Shown: piece after piece, positions 36,446-45,166 of the stretch | Layout: every line of letters begins with the position of its first letter | Numbering within the stretch: position 1 is the stretch's first letter | DNA from: Vitreoscilla filiformis | GTDB taxonomy: Bacteria; Pseudomonadota; Gammaproteobacteria; Burkholderiales; Burkholderiaceae_C | Length of the DNA stretch: 64,000 nt | NCBI RefSeq assembly: GCF_002222655.1 | Contig: NZ_CP022423.1 | Location: forward strand, 1,178,001-1,242,000 | Direction of reading: 5' to 3' | Notes under the pieces: generated by a model | Seen by the model: the letters and a program-made list of their open reading frames with translations, nothing else | The model's database searches: none | Told to the model about the DNA's origin: nothing | Made by a program: the position numbers and the translations under genes

Positions 36446-37027
36446 TCATTCGGCGGCTTGGCTGGCGAGTCGCTCGCTTTTCCAGTACACATCGTCACCG
36501 CCCAACCCATCGAGGTTGGCGCGGTTGAGCACACGGGCCAGCACGAACAACAGGTCGGATAACCGGTTCAGGTACTGGCGTGGCGCCGCGTTCACCGCCT
36601 CGCCGGATTGCGCCAGTTCCACCACCGCCCGCTCGGCCCGGCGCGCCACGGCACGGGCCACATGCGCCAAAGCCGCGCTGCGACTGCCGCCCGGCAGGAT
36701 GAACTCCGCCAAGCGCGGCAGTTGGGCGTTGTAGTGCGCCAGCGCTTCATCCAAGCGCAACAAGGCGTCTTCCTTCAGCAGGCTGTAGCCGGGAATGCAC
36801 AGCTCGCCGCCCAGGTTGAACAGTTCGTGTTGGATGGTGAGTACCAACTCACGTACATCGTTGGGCAGGGGTTCGGCGAGCAGCACACCCAAGTGGGAGT
36901 TCAGCTCATCCACATCGCCCATGGCGGTGATGCGCAGGTGGGTTTTGGGCACGCGCTGGCCGTCGCCGAGACCAGTGGTGCCATCGTCGCCGGTGCGGGT
37001 GGCGATTTGTGAGAGTCGATTGGCCAT
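36446..37027 (-). CDS. Cob(I)alamin adenosyltransferase, PduO type
   Basis: This 193-residue enzyme transfers adenosyl from ATP to cob(I)alamin to make coenzyme B12. It has the PduO/MMAB ATP-binding N-terminus (TRTGDDGTTGLGDGQRVPK), DELNSHLGVLLAE, ILPGGSRSAALAHVARAVAR with the RRAER motif, and NRLSDLLFVLARVLN near the end. It stands between DAHP synthase (convergent) and the cheX gene; no other cobalamin gene is in view. Confidence 0.94.
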   Translation of the reverse strand: MANRLSQIATRTGDDGTTGLGDGQRVPKTHLRITAMGDVDELNSHLGVLLAEPLPNDVRELVLTIQHELFNLGGELCIPGYSLLKEDALLRLDEALAHYNAQLPRLAEFILPGGSRSAALAHVARAVARRAERAVVELAQSGEAVNAAPRQYLNRLSDLLFVLARVLNRANLDGLGGDDVYWKSERLASQAAE

Positions 37028-37075
37028 GGGCCGACAGTGTAGACAAGCCGGCCTGGCCCGTTGGCCGTCAGGGGT

Positions 37076-37534
37076 TCAGGCGTTGCGCGCCACGTCCACA
37101 CACACCAGCGCTGGCAGAGGCCCCCAGCGCAACGTGATGGCGTAGGGGCGCTGGCGCACCCGGGCCGTGACGCCGGTGGCGCCCATCAGTTTGATTGGCA
37201 CCGAGATGCCCAAGGTCGGGCCAAAGTTTTTGCGGGCGTTACCTGCCAGGGTGTTGGCAATCTCGCCGACCGCATCCAGCAAGTGGGTGTCGCTGAGGTC
37301 GGTTTCGCCTTGCAGTACCAGCACTTCGCGCAACAACTGGGCGGGCATCGACACCATCACCTGCCCGCTGTAACTGCCCGAAAAGCTGACGATGCCGTTG
37401 AACTCGTAGCCCTCGACCGCTTCCGTGGCCAAGTAAGCCGAGGTGATTTTCGGGTCTTGGCCGGTGGTCACTTTGAAGTAGTTGCGCACCGAGTCCACGA
37501 ACAGTTTGAGTTCTTCGTCGTTCAGAGCGTTCAT
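37076..37534 (-). CDS. cheX: CheX-type chemotaxis phosphatase
   Basis: This 152-residue protein matches CheX, a CheY-P phosphatase. The catalytic ExxN is E91-I-A-N94 in DAVGEIANTLAGNARKNF, and the fold region MNALNDEELKLFVDSVRNYF precedes it. Its start overlaps the stop of the upstream response regulator (ATGA), so it probably dephosphorylates that protein. No flagellar or other chemotaxis genes are in view. Confidence 0.88.
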   Translation of the reverse strand: MNALNDEELKLFVDSVRNYFKVTTGQDPKITSAYLATEAVEGYEFNGIVSFSGSYSGQVMVSMPAQLLREVLVLQGETDLSDTHLLDAVGEIANTLAGNARKNFGPTLGISVPIKLMGATGVTARVRQRPYAITLRWGPLPALVCVDVARNA

Positions 37535-37902
37535 GTTGCGTCCATCAGTTCGAGCAGGGCCATGCGCAGCTCATCGTCGGAAAACGGCTTGTTGACGAAA
37601 CCGCGTGCGCCTTGGCGCAAGGCAGCGATGGCGGTGGCTTTGTCCGTCAGTGCGCTGACCACCAGGATGTTGGTCTTGGGCATCATTTGCAACAGCTTGG
37701 TGATGCATTCCACCCCATCCATTTCGGGCATGGTCAAGTCCATGGTCACCAGTTCAGGGCGGTGGCGTGTGGCCAAGGCCAGCGCCTCGACCCCATTGGC
37801 CGCCTGGGCCACCACATGGACTTGGCCGATCATGCCGTTTTGCACCAGCCGGGTGATGCGGGATCGGATCATGTTCGAGTCATCAACAATCATCATGCGC
37901 AT
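37531..37902 (-). CDS. CheY-like single-domain response regulator
   Basis: This 123-residue receiver domain has the acidic pair D7-D8 (MIVDDSN), phosphorylation site D55 (TMDLTMPEMDG), S83 and K105 (FVNKPF), the full set for phosphorylation and switching. It has no output domain, so it acts by protein contact as CheY does. It lies between a CheA-like kinase upstream (38 nt gap) and cheX (4-nt overlap), suggesting a complete kinase-regulator-phosphatase set. Confidence 0.93.
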   Translation of the reverse strand: MRMMIVDDSNMIRSRITRLVQNGMIGQVHVVAQAANGVEALALATRHRPELVTMDLTMPEMDGVECITKLLQMMPKTNILVVSALTDKATAIAALRQGARGFVNKPFSDDELRMALLELMDAT

Positions 37903-37940
37903 GGCATGTTTCTCCTCGTGGGTTCGGTGGGCTGTCCGGC

Positions 37941-40052
37941 TCAGCCCGCGAACAGAATCTGAAATTCGGTGTACTCACCCGGGATGGAGGTCAGCCGCAC
38001 GTGGGCACCCATGCGCTGAATGTTCGCCATGACCACGTCCAAGCCCACCCCCCGGCCTGCGTGCATCGAGACTTCCGTGGCCGTCGAAAAGCCTGGGCGG
38101 AAGATTTGCTGAATCAACTGGCGGTCGTTCAAGGTGGCGAGTTGTTCCTCGGTGTACCACTTGAGCGCCAGCAGCCGCTCGCGCACCTTGGCAGCGGAGA
38201 TGCCGGCGCCATCGTCGCGTACGCGCAGCACCCAGCCATCGGTTTGGTGCGTCAGGGTCACGTCGATTTTGCCTTCGGCGGGTTTGCCAGCGGCCTTGCG
38301 CTGCTCCGGCCCTTCCAGACCGTGGGCCACGGCGTTGCGCGCCAGTTGCACGGTGATTTCGCGCAGCAGGTCTTGCTGTTCGGGTTCCAAGTCGAGCAGG
38401 CTGCCCAGGCGCACATGGCTGAAGACGCGCTTGCCTTGGTCTTGCGCCACTTGCTGGATGAGGGATGTCAGGGTGGCATTGATGGTTGTGAGGCTGGCTT
38501 CGGCGGTGTCGGCTGTGTTGCTGGCGCTTTGGGTGCGCACCATGCTCTTGAGCGCACCGATTTTGTTGAGCAAGTCTTCCAGCAGCGCTGGCAGGCTCAA
38601 CAGGGCATCGCCCATTTGCGGGGAGCCCACACCGATTTGGCGGATGCGCTGCAACTCGCTTTCAAACTGGTGGGCCTGCTCGGACAACAGGCTGAGGTTG
38701 AGCATCGACGAGTCGCCCTTGATCGCGTGGACGCGGCGAGCCGCCGACTCCAGCGCCTTGATCACCGCCGCTTCGTTGGCCGCTGAGGCGGTGCTGCGCA
38801 ACAGGTCATTGACTTCCAGCAACCCCGCTTCGGCCCGGCTGACAAACTGGCGCAACGTGGTCGGGTCGGCTGAGACGGCGGCCATGAGCATGGCAAATTC
38901 GCTGCGGGCGCGGGCGCGGTCGGTTTCCAGGCGCTGCGAGAGGTGGACGCGCTCGGTCACATCTTGCACTGTCACCAGCAGGTGGCGCACGCTGTCGCCG
39001 ACCTGGGCGCGGTTGAATTGGAACGACAGGTAATGCTGGGTGTTTTGCCCCAAGCGGTTTTTCAGCGTCAGACCGACTTCGACCAAGGGGTTGATGCTCT
39101 GCACCAAAGACTCTTTGACGTGCGGTTGGAACAACAAGTCCACATAACTGCGGGCGGCCTCCAAGTCCGAGGCTGAAACGAGCGGCATCAACACATCAAA
39201 GAAAGGGTCGCCCGGGTTGAGCGGCCGACCGAACAGCGACTGCGTGGACTGGGAGATTTGCGTGCCCAGGCGGAAGTCCGGGGTGATCAGGAACAGACCT
39301 TCGCGCACGCTGCTGAGGATTTCGCGGTTTTCTTCGTTGGCCGCTTCCACCGCCGCGTCCGACAAGCGCAGCCGGCGCACAAACTTGAACAAAATGAACA
39401 CGAAGTTCAGCATCGCCAGTACGATGCCGCCGGTCTGCACCATGCGCAGCGTTCCGGCCAGTTCGGACGCCCCGGCTTCCAGGGCGGTGGTCAGGCTGTT
39501 CATCAGCCCCAGCAATTTGACGTTGTTCGCCTTGGCGTACGTGACGGCGGTTTGCAGATCTTCCAAGCCGTACTTGTTGCTCAACACCGGTTCCAGGTGC
39601 TGTTTGTAGGGCTCCCACAGCTCCGTGGCCTGTTGCAGCACATGGGCAGCTTGGGGTGTGCGTGCGGCATCCAGGAACACGGGTTTGCCGTCCCCACCCG
39701 GCACGGTGGCGCCGTGTTTGAAGCCGTTCAGGCTGGCGTCAAACAGCTTGACGGCGCCGCGCAACTCCTCCAAATCAGCCATGGCCGGCTGGCCTTGCTG
39801 CACGCTTGACTCAAAGCTCAACAGCGCCTTGGTCATCCGTTGCGAAAGCATCCGTTGCCGTCCGGACAGGTTGATGCCAATGGCATCCTGGCCGATCTGG
39901 TAGGAGGTGTAAAAGTTCAGCACCAGCACACCCAGGTCGAACAGCAGGAAGAACGCCACCGCGATCACAATTTCGCGGTACTTCCCCAAGTTCAGCCAGC
40001 CAGCGCGGCGGGTATCAGCCCCTTGAGGAGCGGCAGCAGTGGAACGGGACAT
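37941..40052 (-). CDS. Membrane sensor kinase with PilJ-type sensor, HPt and CheA-like ATPase domains
   Basis: The 703-residue protein has a membrane helix at about 28-48, a type IV pili methyl-accepting (PilJ/NarX-like) segment (GINLSGRQRMLSQRMTKALL), a second helix at about 206-225, a PAS-like region (about 245-370), an HPt domain with candidate phosphorylated His442 (RVHAIKGDSSML), and a CheA-style ATPase domain (LARNAVAHGLEGPEQRKAAG, RDDGAGIS, GRGVGLDVVMANI). The CheW-like domain and P2 of CheA are absent. The ATG at 40052 has GAGGTG 7 nt before it. Its likely target is the CheY just downstream. The stimulus is unknown. Confidence 0.88.
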   Translation of the reverse strand: MSRSTAAAPQGADTRRAGWLNLGKYREIVIAVAFFLLFDLGVLVLNFYTSYQIGQDAIGINLSGRQRMLSQRMTKALLSFESSVQQGQPAMADLEELRGAVKLFDASLNGFKHGATVPGGDGKPVFLDAARTPQAAHVLQQATELWEPYKQHLEPVLSNKYGLEDLQTAVTYAKANNVKLLGLMNSLTTALEAGASELAGTLRMVQTGGIVLAMLNFVFILFKFVRRLRLSDAAVEAANEENREILSSVREGLFLITPDFRLGTQISQSTQSLFGRPLNPGDPFFDVLMPLVSASDLEAARSYVDLLFQPHVKESLVQSINPLVEVGLTLKNRLGQNTQHYLSFQFNRAQVGDSVRHLLVTVQDVTERVHLSQRLETDRARARSEFAMLMAAVSADPTTLRQFVSRAEAGLLEVNDLLRSTASAANEAAVIKALESAARRVHAIKGDSSMLNLSLLSEQAHQFESELQRIRQIGVGSPQMGDALLSLPALLEDLLNKIGALKSMVRTQSASNTADTAEASLTTINATLTSLIQQVAQDQGKRVFSHVRLGSLLDLEPEQQDLLREITVQLARNAVAHGLEGPEQRKAAGKPAEGKIDVTLTHQTDGWVLRVRDDGAGISAAKVRERLLALKWYTEEQLATLNDRQLIQQIFRPGFSTATEVSMHAGRGVGLDVVMANIQRMGAHVRLTSIPGEYTEFQILFAG

Positions 40053-40198
40053 CAACGGCACCTCGGCGAAAAAACACGGCCACACCCTCGCAGGCGGTGC
40101 GCCAAAAAGGTGCGCACATGCAATGTGGCACAGCGTCCAATCCTAGCGGGTGAGGCTGTCCCCACCGTCGTTTTCACGCCCAGGCGGGCTGTGAAAAC

Positions 40199-41131
40199 TC
40201 AAAAGTACAGGGCGATGACCGCTACAAACCAGCCGTCGTCGATGACTGGCCAGGCCATGGCGCGGTGCAAGCCGGCTGTTTGGGCGGCGGGCCAGGGGAC
40301 TTGCGCGAGGTCGTGGGTGATCTGCGGGATGCCGCGTTCCCAAGCTTGCCCGACCAGGGTGTGGCCGGAAGCCACCGGTGGCGCTGCTGTGGTGGGGCCC
40401 AGTTCACCGGCGGTTTCGCAAAAGCCGGCGTGCAGTTGCAGGACGTGGCCAGTGTCGTCGCGCATCCACACTTCGATACGCTGGGCGATGGGGGTGCCCA
40501 ATGCGGACAAAAAAGCCAGCACATGCGTGCTCAAACCGGGGGTGGAGCAGGGCAGGGCCAGCCCTCGGTTGATGCCGACGCGCTGGGCGCTGTCGGTGCG
40601 CAAAAAGCTGTTGGCGCGGCCCAAATTCGGCAAGAAAACAGGGGCGCCTTGTTGCCAAGCTTGACCGGGCAAGCCAAACCCCGCCCGGAAACTGGTGCGC
40701 CGGGAGATGTATTCGAAAGCTTCGGCGGTGCGGCCATAGTGGCCATCGAGCAGGGTCAGGTCGTGGCTTTGGCGCGGGTCGTTGTGCCAGACCTCAATGG
40801 CCCCCGCGTGATCCTCGCCATCGCCGCAAAAAAACACCACAACGGCGGCCAAGTAGTCACCATGGAAAACCGGCAGGGCGATGGCGCAGGTCAACCCGTC
40901 CGCCAAGGCCGCTTCGGTGCGTAAAAAATAGCTGCCCTCAAATTGGTGCAGTACCACGGGGGCGGCGGTTTCCCAGGCGCGGCCAGGCACGCCTTGGCCG
41001 CGCTGGAAGCACATGTCCGGGCTGACCTCACCGAGTCGGGAGCCTGGGGGGTACAGCCCACCGCCGTACACCAGGCTGCTGCGGTCTGGGCTGGGGAGCC
41101 AGTATTCAGTGGCCTGGATGAAGGTTTTCAT
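40199..41131 (-). CDS. GAF-domain protein with three repeated G(L/V)PG-AW motifs
   Basis: This 310-residue soluble protein holds GAF-like modules. The same local motif appears three times: GQGVPGRAWETAAPVVL, GFGLPGQAWQQGAPVFL and GHTLVGQAWERGIPQIT, each followed by a R.DSA-like or LP helix. No output domain (GGDEF, HTH or kinase) is seen. The start overlaps the stop of the nitrate-type ATPase gene (ATGA), so it belongs to that operon. It may sense a small ligand related to the transported anion; that is inference only. Confidence 0.7.
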   Translation of the reverse strand: MKTFIQATEYWLPSPDRSSLVYGGGLYPPGSRLGEVSPDMCFQRGQGVPGRAWETAAPVVLHQFEGSYFLRTEAALADGLTCAIALPVFHGDYLAAVVVFFCGDGEDHAGAIEVWHNDPRQSHDLTLLDGHYGRTAEAFEYISRRTSFRAGFGLPGQAWQQGAPVFLPNLGRANSFLRTDSAQRVGINRGLALPCSTPGLSTHVLAFLSALGTPIAQRIEVWMRDDTGHVLQLHAGFCETAGELGPTTAAPPVASGHTLVGQAWERGIPQITHDLAQVPWPAAQTAGLHRAMAWPVIDDGWFVAVIALYF

Positions 41132-41928
41132 GCGGCCACCTTCTCCACATGGGCTTGGCGGGTGTAAAGGAAGTCGATCACTTCCTTGCGGCACTGCACG
41201 TAATGCCGATCCTCGGCCAGTTCCACGCGGTTGCGTGGTCGGGGCAGATCGACCCGCAAAATCTGGCCGATGGTGGCCGCCGGGCCGTTGGTCATCATGA
41301 CAATGCGGTCGGACAGCAGCACGGCCTCGTCCACATCGTGCGTCACCATGATCACCGTGCTCTGCGTGCGGGCGACGATTTTGAGCAGCTCGTCTTGCAG
41401 CTTGGCGCGGGTCAGGGCGTCCAAGGCGCCGAAGGGTTCGTCCATCAGCAACACCTTGGGCTCCATCGCCAGCGCCCGGGCGATGCCCACGCGCTGCTTC
41501 ATGCCGCCCGAGATTTCCCCGGGCCGCTTGTGCGTGGCGTGGGCCATGTTGACCAGTTGCAGGGCTTCGTTGGTGCGGTCTTTGAGCTGGGTTTTGCTCT
41601 CTTTGTCGCCGAAAACGCGCTCAACCGCGAGGTAAACGTTCTCGTAGCACGTCAGCCAAGGCAGCAGCGAGTGGTTCTGAAACACCACGGCGCGTTCCGG
41701 GCCGGGGGCGTTGATTTCGCGGTTGTCGCACAGCAGCACGCCCGAGGTGGTTTTGAGCAGGCCCGCGAACAGGTTCAGCAGCGTGGACTTGCCGCAGCCC
41801 GAGTGCCCGATCAGCGAGATGAACTCGCCTTTCTGGATCGTCAGGTTGATGTCCCGCAGGGCGTGGAACGAACCCTTGGGCGTGTGGAAGACGACTTCGG
41901 CCTGTTGAACTTCGAGAAAAGCTTTCAT
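41128..41928 (-). CDS. nrtD: Nitrate/nitrite-type ABC transporter ATPase
   Basis: This 266-residue ABC ATPase has Walker A GHSGCGKST, the Q-loop in VFQNHSLLPWLTCYENVYLA, signature ISGGMKQRVGIARALAM, Walker B VLLMDEPFGALDALTR and switch His in VIMVTHDVDEAV. Similarity is to NrtD/CmpD/NasD. It is co-directional with the permease (25 nt gap) and the binding protein. Nitrate as substrate is inferred from the partner proteins; cyanate, bicarbonate or nitrite are related options. Confidence 0.92.
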   Translation of the reverse strand: MKAFLEVQQAEVVFHTPKGSFHALRDINLTIQKGEFISLIGHSGCGKSTLLNLFAGLLKTTSGVLLCDNREINAPGPERAVVFQNHSLLPWLTCYENVYLAVERVFGDKESKTQLKDRTNEALQLVNMAHATHKRPGEISGGMKQRVGIARALAMEPKVLLMDEPFGALDALTRAKLQDELLKIVARTQSTVIMVTHDVDEAVLLSDRIVMMTNGPAATIGQILRVDLPRPRNRVELAEDRHYVQCRKEVIDFLYTRQAHVEKVAA

Positions 41929-41953
41929 GTCCGCAACTCCTTGACCTGTGCGA

Positions 41954-42871
41954 TCAACCTTCGAACGAGAAGCGCTTGGCCACCGCGATGAGCAACTGCT
42001 CCAGCGCCAAACCCACGATGCCGATCACGAAGATGGCGATGATGATGTGCTTGACGTTGAGGTTGTTCCACTCGTCCCACACCCAGAAACCGATGCCCAC
42101 GCCGCCGGTCAGCATTTCCGCTGCCACGATCACCAGCCAAGCCGTGCCCACCGACAGACGCACACCCGTCAGCATGTAAGGCAGCACCGAGGGCAGCAAA
42201 ATTTTGGTGATCACCTTCCATTCGGACAGGTTGAGCACCTTGGCGACGTTCAGGTAGTCCTGCGGCACACGCTGCACCCCGACGGCGGTGTTCACCACCA
42301 TGGGCCAGATCGAGCAGATGAAAATCGTCCAGATGGCGGCCGGGTTGGCGCTCTTGAACACCAGCAGGCCGATGGGCAGCCAAGCCAGCGGACTGACCGG
42401 CTTGAGCAAGCTGATGAGCGGCGAGAACATGCGGTTGAAGAACTCGAAGCGCCCGATGACAAACCCCAGCGGGATGCCCACGGCAGCAGCCAGACCAAAG
42501 CCCAGCGCCACCCGTTGCAGCGAGTTCAGGATGTTCCAGCCGATGCCCTGGTCGTTCGGCCCGTTGCTGTAAAACGGATCAGCAAAGAGCTGGACGGCGG
42601 CATCGAAGGTTTGTGCCGGTGTCGGAAAGCCGGTGCCGTCCTTGATCGTCAACAGGGCCCAGATGCCGATCAGCAGCGCCACGCCGAGAACCGGCGGCAC
42701 CACCTGCAACCACAGACCGCGCCAGTCGAACGGCACTTTGGGCGTGGCCACAGGGGCCGGGGCCGACGGTGCCGCGACAACCCCCGCAGGCGCAGGCGTG
42801 GCGGATGGGGCGGCGGAGGTTTCGGTGTCGGAGGTGTGGCTCATCGGGGAGTGAAAAACGGCGCTGACCAT
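41954..42871 (-). CDS. nrtB: Nitrate-type ABC transporter permease
   Basis: This 305-residue inner-membrane permease has a long Ala/Pro-rich cytoplasmic N-terminus, then about six helices including VVPPVLGVALLIGIWALLTI and the coupling-loop motif ...VAAEMLTGGVGIGFWVWDEW of the NrtB/SsuC class. The ATG at 42871 has AGGAGAT 5 nt upstream; an internal ATG at 42844 is weaker. It lies between the binding-protein gene and nrtD. Confidence 0.92.
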   Translation of the reverse strand: MVSAVFHSPMSHTSDTETSAAPSATPAPAGVVAAPSAPAPVATPKVPFDWRGLWLQVVPPVLGVALLIGIWALLTIKDGTGFPTPAQTFDAAVQLFADPFYSNGPNDQGIGWNILNSLQRVALGFGLAAAVGIPLGFVIGRFEFFNRMFSPLISLLKPVSPLAWLPIGLLVFKSANPAAIWTIFICSIWPMVVNTAVGVQRVPQDYLNVAKVLNLSEWKVITKILLPSVLPYMLTGVRLSVGTAWLVIVAAEMLTGGVGIGFWVWDEWNNLNVKHIIIAIFVIGIVGLALEQLLIAVAKRFSFEG

Positions 42872-42901
42872 GGGAATCTCCTGGAACGAGGGGCTTCGAC
42901 C

Positions 42902-44164
42902 TCAGGCCTTGATCTTGAAACTGTCGGCGTATTTCTTGGGGTCTTTGCCGTCCCAAACCACGCCGTCGATCAGCTTGCTGGTGCGCATCACGTCCTTGGG
43001 CACGCTGACCTTCATCGCCGAAGCCACTTGTTTGTACAGATCGACTTGGTTGATCTGCTTGGCCACGGCCAGGTAATCCGGGTGGTCTTTGAGCAAGCCC
43101 CAGCGCTTGTGCTGGGTCAGGAACCACATGCCGTCGCTCAGGTAGGGGAAGTTGACGGCGCCGTCGTTGAAGAACTTCATGTGGTTCGGGTCGTCCCAGG
43201 TTTTGCCCAGGCCGTTTTGGTAGCGGCCCAGGATGCGCTGGTTGATGGCGTCCACACTGGTGTTGATGTAGGCTTTGGCGGCCACGGTTTCGGCCATTTT
43301 GGTTTTGTTGGCCAGGTTGGCGTCGATCCACTTGCCGGCTTCGAGCACGGCCATCATCACGGCGCGGGCGGTGTTGGGGTACTTCTTGACGAATTCGCCC
43401 GTGCAGCCCAGCACCTTTTCGGGGTGATCTTTCCAGATGTCTTGGGTGGTGTTGGCGGTGATGCCGATGCCGTCCAAGATGGCGCGGTGGTTCCACGGTT
43501 CACCCACGCAGAAGCCGTCCATGTTGCCCACGCGCATGTTGGCCACCATTTGCGGCGGCGGCACGGTGATCAGCTTGGCGCCCGACAGCGGGTTGATGCC
43601 GAACGAAGCCAGCCAGTAGTGCATCCACATGGCGTGGGTGCCGGTGGGGAAGGTGCCGGCGAAGGTGTATTCACGCGGGTTGGCGGCCATGAATTTGGCC
43701 AGGGAGGGGCCATCGACGGCGCCCTTGTCCGCCAGCGCCTTGGAGAGCGTGATGGCTTGGCCGTTGTTGTTGAGGGTCATCAGCACGGCCATGTCTTTCT
43801 TCGGCCCGCCGATGCCCAGATGCACGCCGTAGACCAAGCCGTAGAGCACGTGGGCCATGTCCAGCTCGCCGTTGACGAGTTTGTCGCGCACGCCGGCCCA
43901 AGAGGCTTCTTTGGTCGGGGTGATTTTGACGCCGTACTTTTTGTCGAAACCGAGCACGCTGGCCATCACGATGCTGGCGCAATCCGTCAGCGGAATGAAG
44001 CCGATGCGGACTTCCTCTTTTTCGGGTTTGTCCGAGCCTTGGGCCCAGACGCCACCCATGGGCAGCAAAGAGGCCACGGCGGCAGCGCCGGCGTTGTGCA
44101 GCATTTGGCGGCGCGACAGCCCAGCGGTTTCAACGGTGGGTGTGGCTTTGGCGGAGGTGTTCAT
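42902..44164 (-). CDS. nrtA: Nitrate-type ABC transporter substrate-binding protein (CmpA/NrtA family)
   Basis: The 420-residue precursor starts with a Tat-like signal (SRRQMLHNAGAAAVASLLPM) and contains VRIGFIPLTDCASIVMAS, MTLNNNGQAITLSKALADKG, FPTGTHAMWMHYWLASFGI-type and MDGFCVGEPWNHRAI motifs of NrtA/NasF nitrate-binding proteins. The ATG at 44164 has GAGGA upstream and gives a clean signal; the frame is open further upstream without sense. It heads the nrtABD-GAF operon under a candidate sigma-54 promoter. Confidence 0.93.
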   Translation of the reverse strand: MNTSAKATPTVETAGLSRRQMLHNAGAAAVASLLPMGGVWAQGSDKPEKEEVRIGFIPLTDCASIVMASVLGFDKKYGVKITPTKEASWAGVRDKLVNGELDMAHVLYGLVYGVHLGIGGPKKDMAVLMTLNNNGQAITLSKALADKGAVDGPSLAKFMAANPREYTFAGTFPTGTHAMWMHYWLASFGINPLSGAKLITVPPPQMVANMRVGNMDGFCVGEPWNHRAILDGIGITANTTQDIWKDHPEKVLGCTGEFVKKYPNTARAVMMAVLEAGKWIDANLANKTKMAETVAAKAYINTSVDAINQRILGRYQNGLGKTWDDPNHMKFFNDGAVNFPYLSDGMWFLTQHKRWGLLKDHPDYLAVAKQINQVDLYKQVASAMKVSVPKDVMRTSKLIDGVVWDGKDPKKYADSFKIKA

Positions 44165-44452
44165 CTGGCGAGTCCTCAACAGGCAGGGATGGCCGAAAAA
44201 GCAGGCAAAGAGTTGGCCAGGTGCGCGTTGTGAGGGGAAGCGGGCAAAAAAAGAGGCGTCTGGCAAACCTGGCAGTAACGCCGGGCTGCACAGACGCCTG
44301 TGTCCAAACCGCTCTGATACCTTACAACGAGACCATGCAACCCTTCGCTGGGTTACGAACCAAGATAAGCAGGGACTGTGCCAGGTTCTTCTCCAGGCAA
44401 ACCCCTGTTCTTCCTGGGGCACGCGCACCATTTGAGGGGGCGCGGGGCGGTG
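44165..44452. promoter_or_regulatory. Upstream region of the nitrate-type transporter operon
   Basis: This 288-bp gap between nrtA and the stop of the RNA ligase gene is the regulatory region of nrtA. Besides the sigma-54 promoter listed separately, GCACCA occurs at 44425-44430, and again at 44465-44470 just inside the ligase gene. Each could be half of an NtrC dyad, but neither has a good second half. Confidence 0.4.
44368..44383 (-). promoter_or_regulatory. Candidate sigma-54 promoter of the nitrate-type transporter operon
   Basis: The minus strand reads TGGCACAGTCCCTGCT, which fits TGGCACRNNNNTTGCW with one mismatch and correct GG-N10-GC spacing, the same quality as the glnK promoter. It would give a long leader of nearly 200 nt before nrtA. 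Nitrogen-limited expression is the natural reading. Confidence 0.65.
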
Positions 44453-45166
44453 TCAGGGGAAGTTGCACCACGATGACGCATCGGGGCTGCCCAAGCGGTT
44501 CCAAGTGATGGATCGTCGGCGCCAATGGGTCTCGATTGCCTGTGTAAAGTCGGCGCGAACCAGTTTGGCGCGTGCTTGGCACCACAGCGCGGACTCTTGG
44601 CGGATCACCAAGCCTTCCAGCGGGCCCGGGCGGTAACGGCTCGGCAGGGCGGCGACTTGCTGTGTCAACGCCCGGACGCTGGTGGGGCCCGTAGCCAACG
44701 ACGGCACGGTGGCCAATCCAGCCGTAGCGCCCAGGGCGTTGCGGCGGGGGGTGCTCCAGAACTGGCCGGTGGTGCGGTCGTACACATCAAACAGCAGCCA
44801 CCAATCGGGCAAGGTGGCGTAATCCAGAGAATGGCGTGCGGCGCACCATTCGCCGAACAGGATCAGATCGGGGGTCAACGCGGCCCGCAGCGCCTCGCCA
44901 TGCTGGGCCAGCCAAGCGGGCAGGCGCACAAACTGGCCGGTGTGCGGTTCTGTGAGGTATTGGCCCCGGTTTTGGGCGCGCAGATCACCCTCTGGCCCGA
45001 GTGAGAAGCCCAGGTTGGCGCCGTCCAGCTTTTCTTCGATCACCACGTCGCCGGCCAGCAGCGCTTGGGCTTCGGCGGGGGAGAGCACTTTGTCATCGCG
45101 CGGTGTGCCCGTTCCCAGCCAGGTGAGGTGGGGGGTGTGGGGGAAGCGGAAAAACTCAACCGTCAC
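44453..45166 (-). CDS. RNA ligase family protein (Rnl2-like)
   Basis: This 237-residue protein carries the nucleotidyltransferase motifs of ATP-dependent RNA ligases: motif I EEKLDGANLGFS (Lys is the AMP acceptor), motif III-like ILFGEWCAARHSL, motif IV EGLVIR and a motif V-like AKLVRADF. Such enzymes seal 3'-OH and 5'-phosphate RNA ends. The GTG start at 45166 overlaps the stop of the PIN gene (GTGA), so it is translationally coupled to it. Its base composition is GC-rich like the core genome, unlike the two genes upstream. Confidence 0.85.
   Translation of the reverse strand: MTVEFFRFPHTPHLTWLGTGTPRDDKVLSPAEAQALLAGDVVIEEKLDGANLGFSLGPEGDLRAQNRGQYLTEPHTGQFVRLPAWLAQHGEALRAALTPDLILFGEWCAARHSLDYATLPDWWLLFDVYDRTTGQFWSTPRRNALGATAGLATVPSLATGPTSVRALTQQVAALPSRYRPGPLEGLVIRQESALWCQARAKLVRADFTQAIETHWRRRSITWNRLGSPDASSWCNFP

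Noticed and set aside
41948..44233. A 761-codon open frame on the plus strand
   Set aside because: It is antisense to nrtA and nrtB, with His/Gln/Gly/Val-rich low-complexity composition. No motif is seen.
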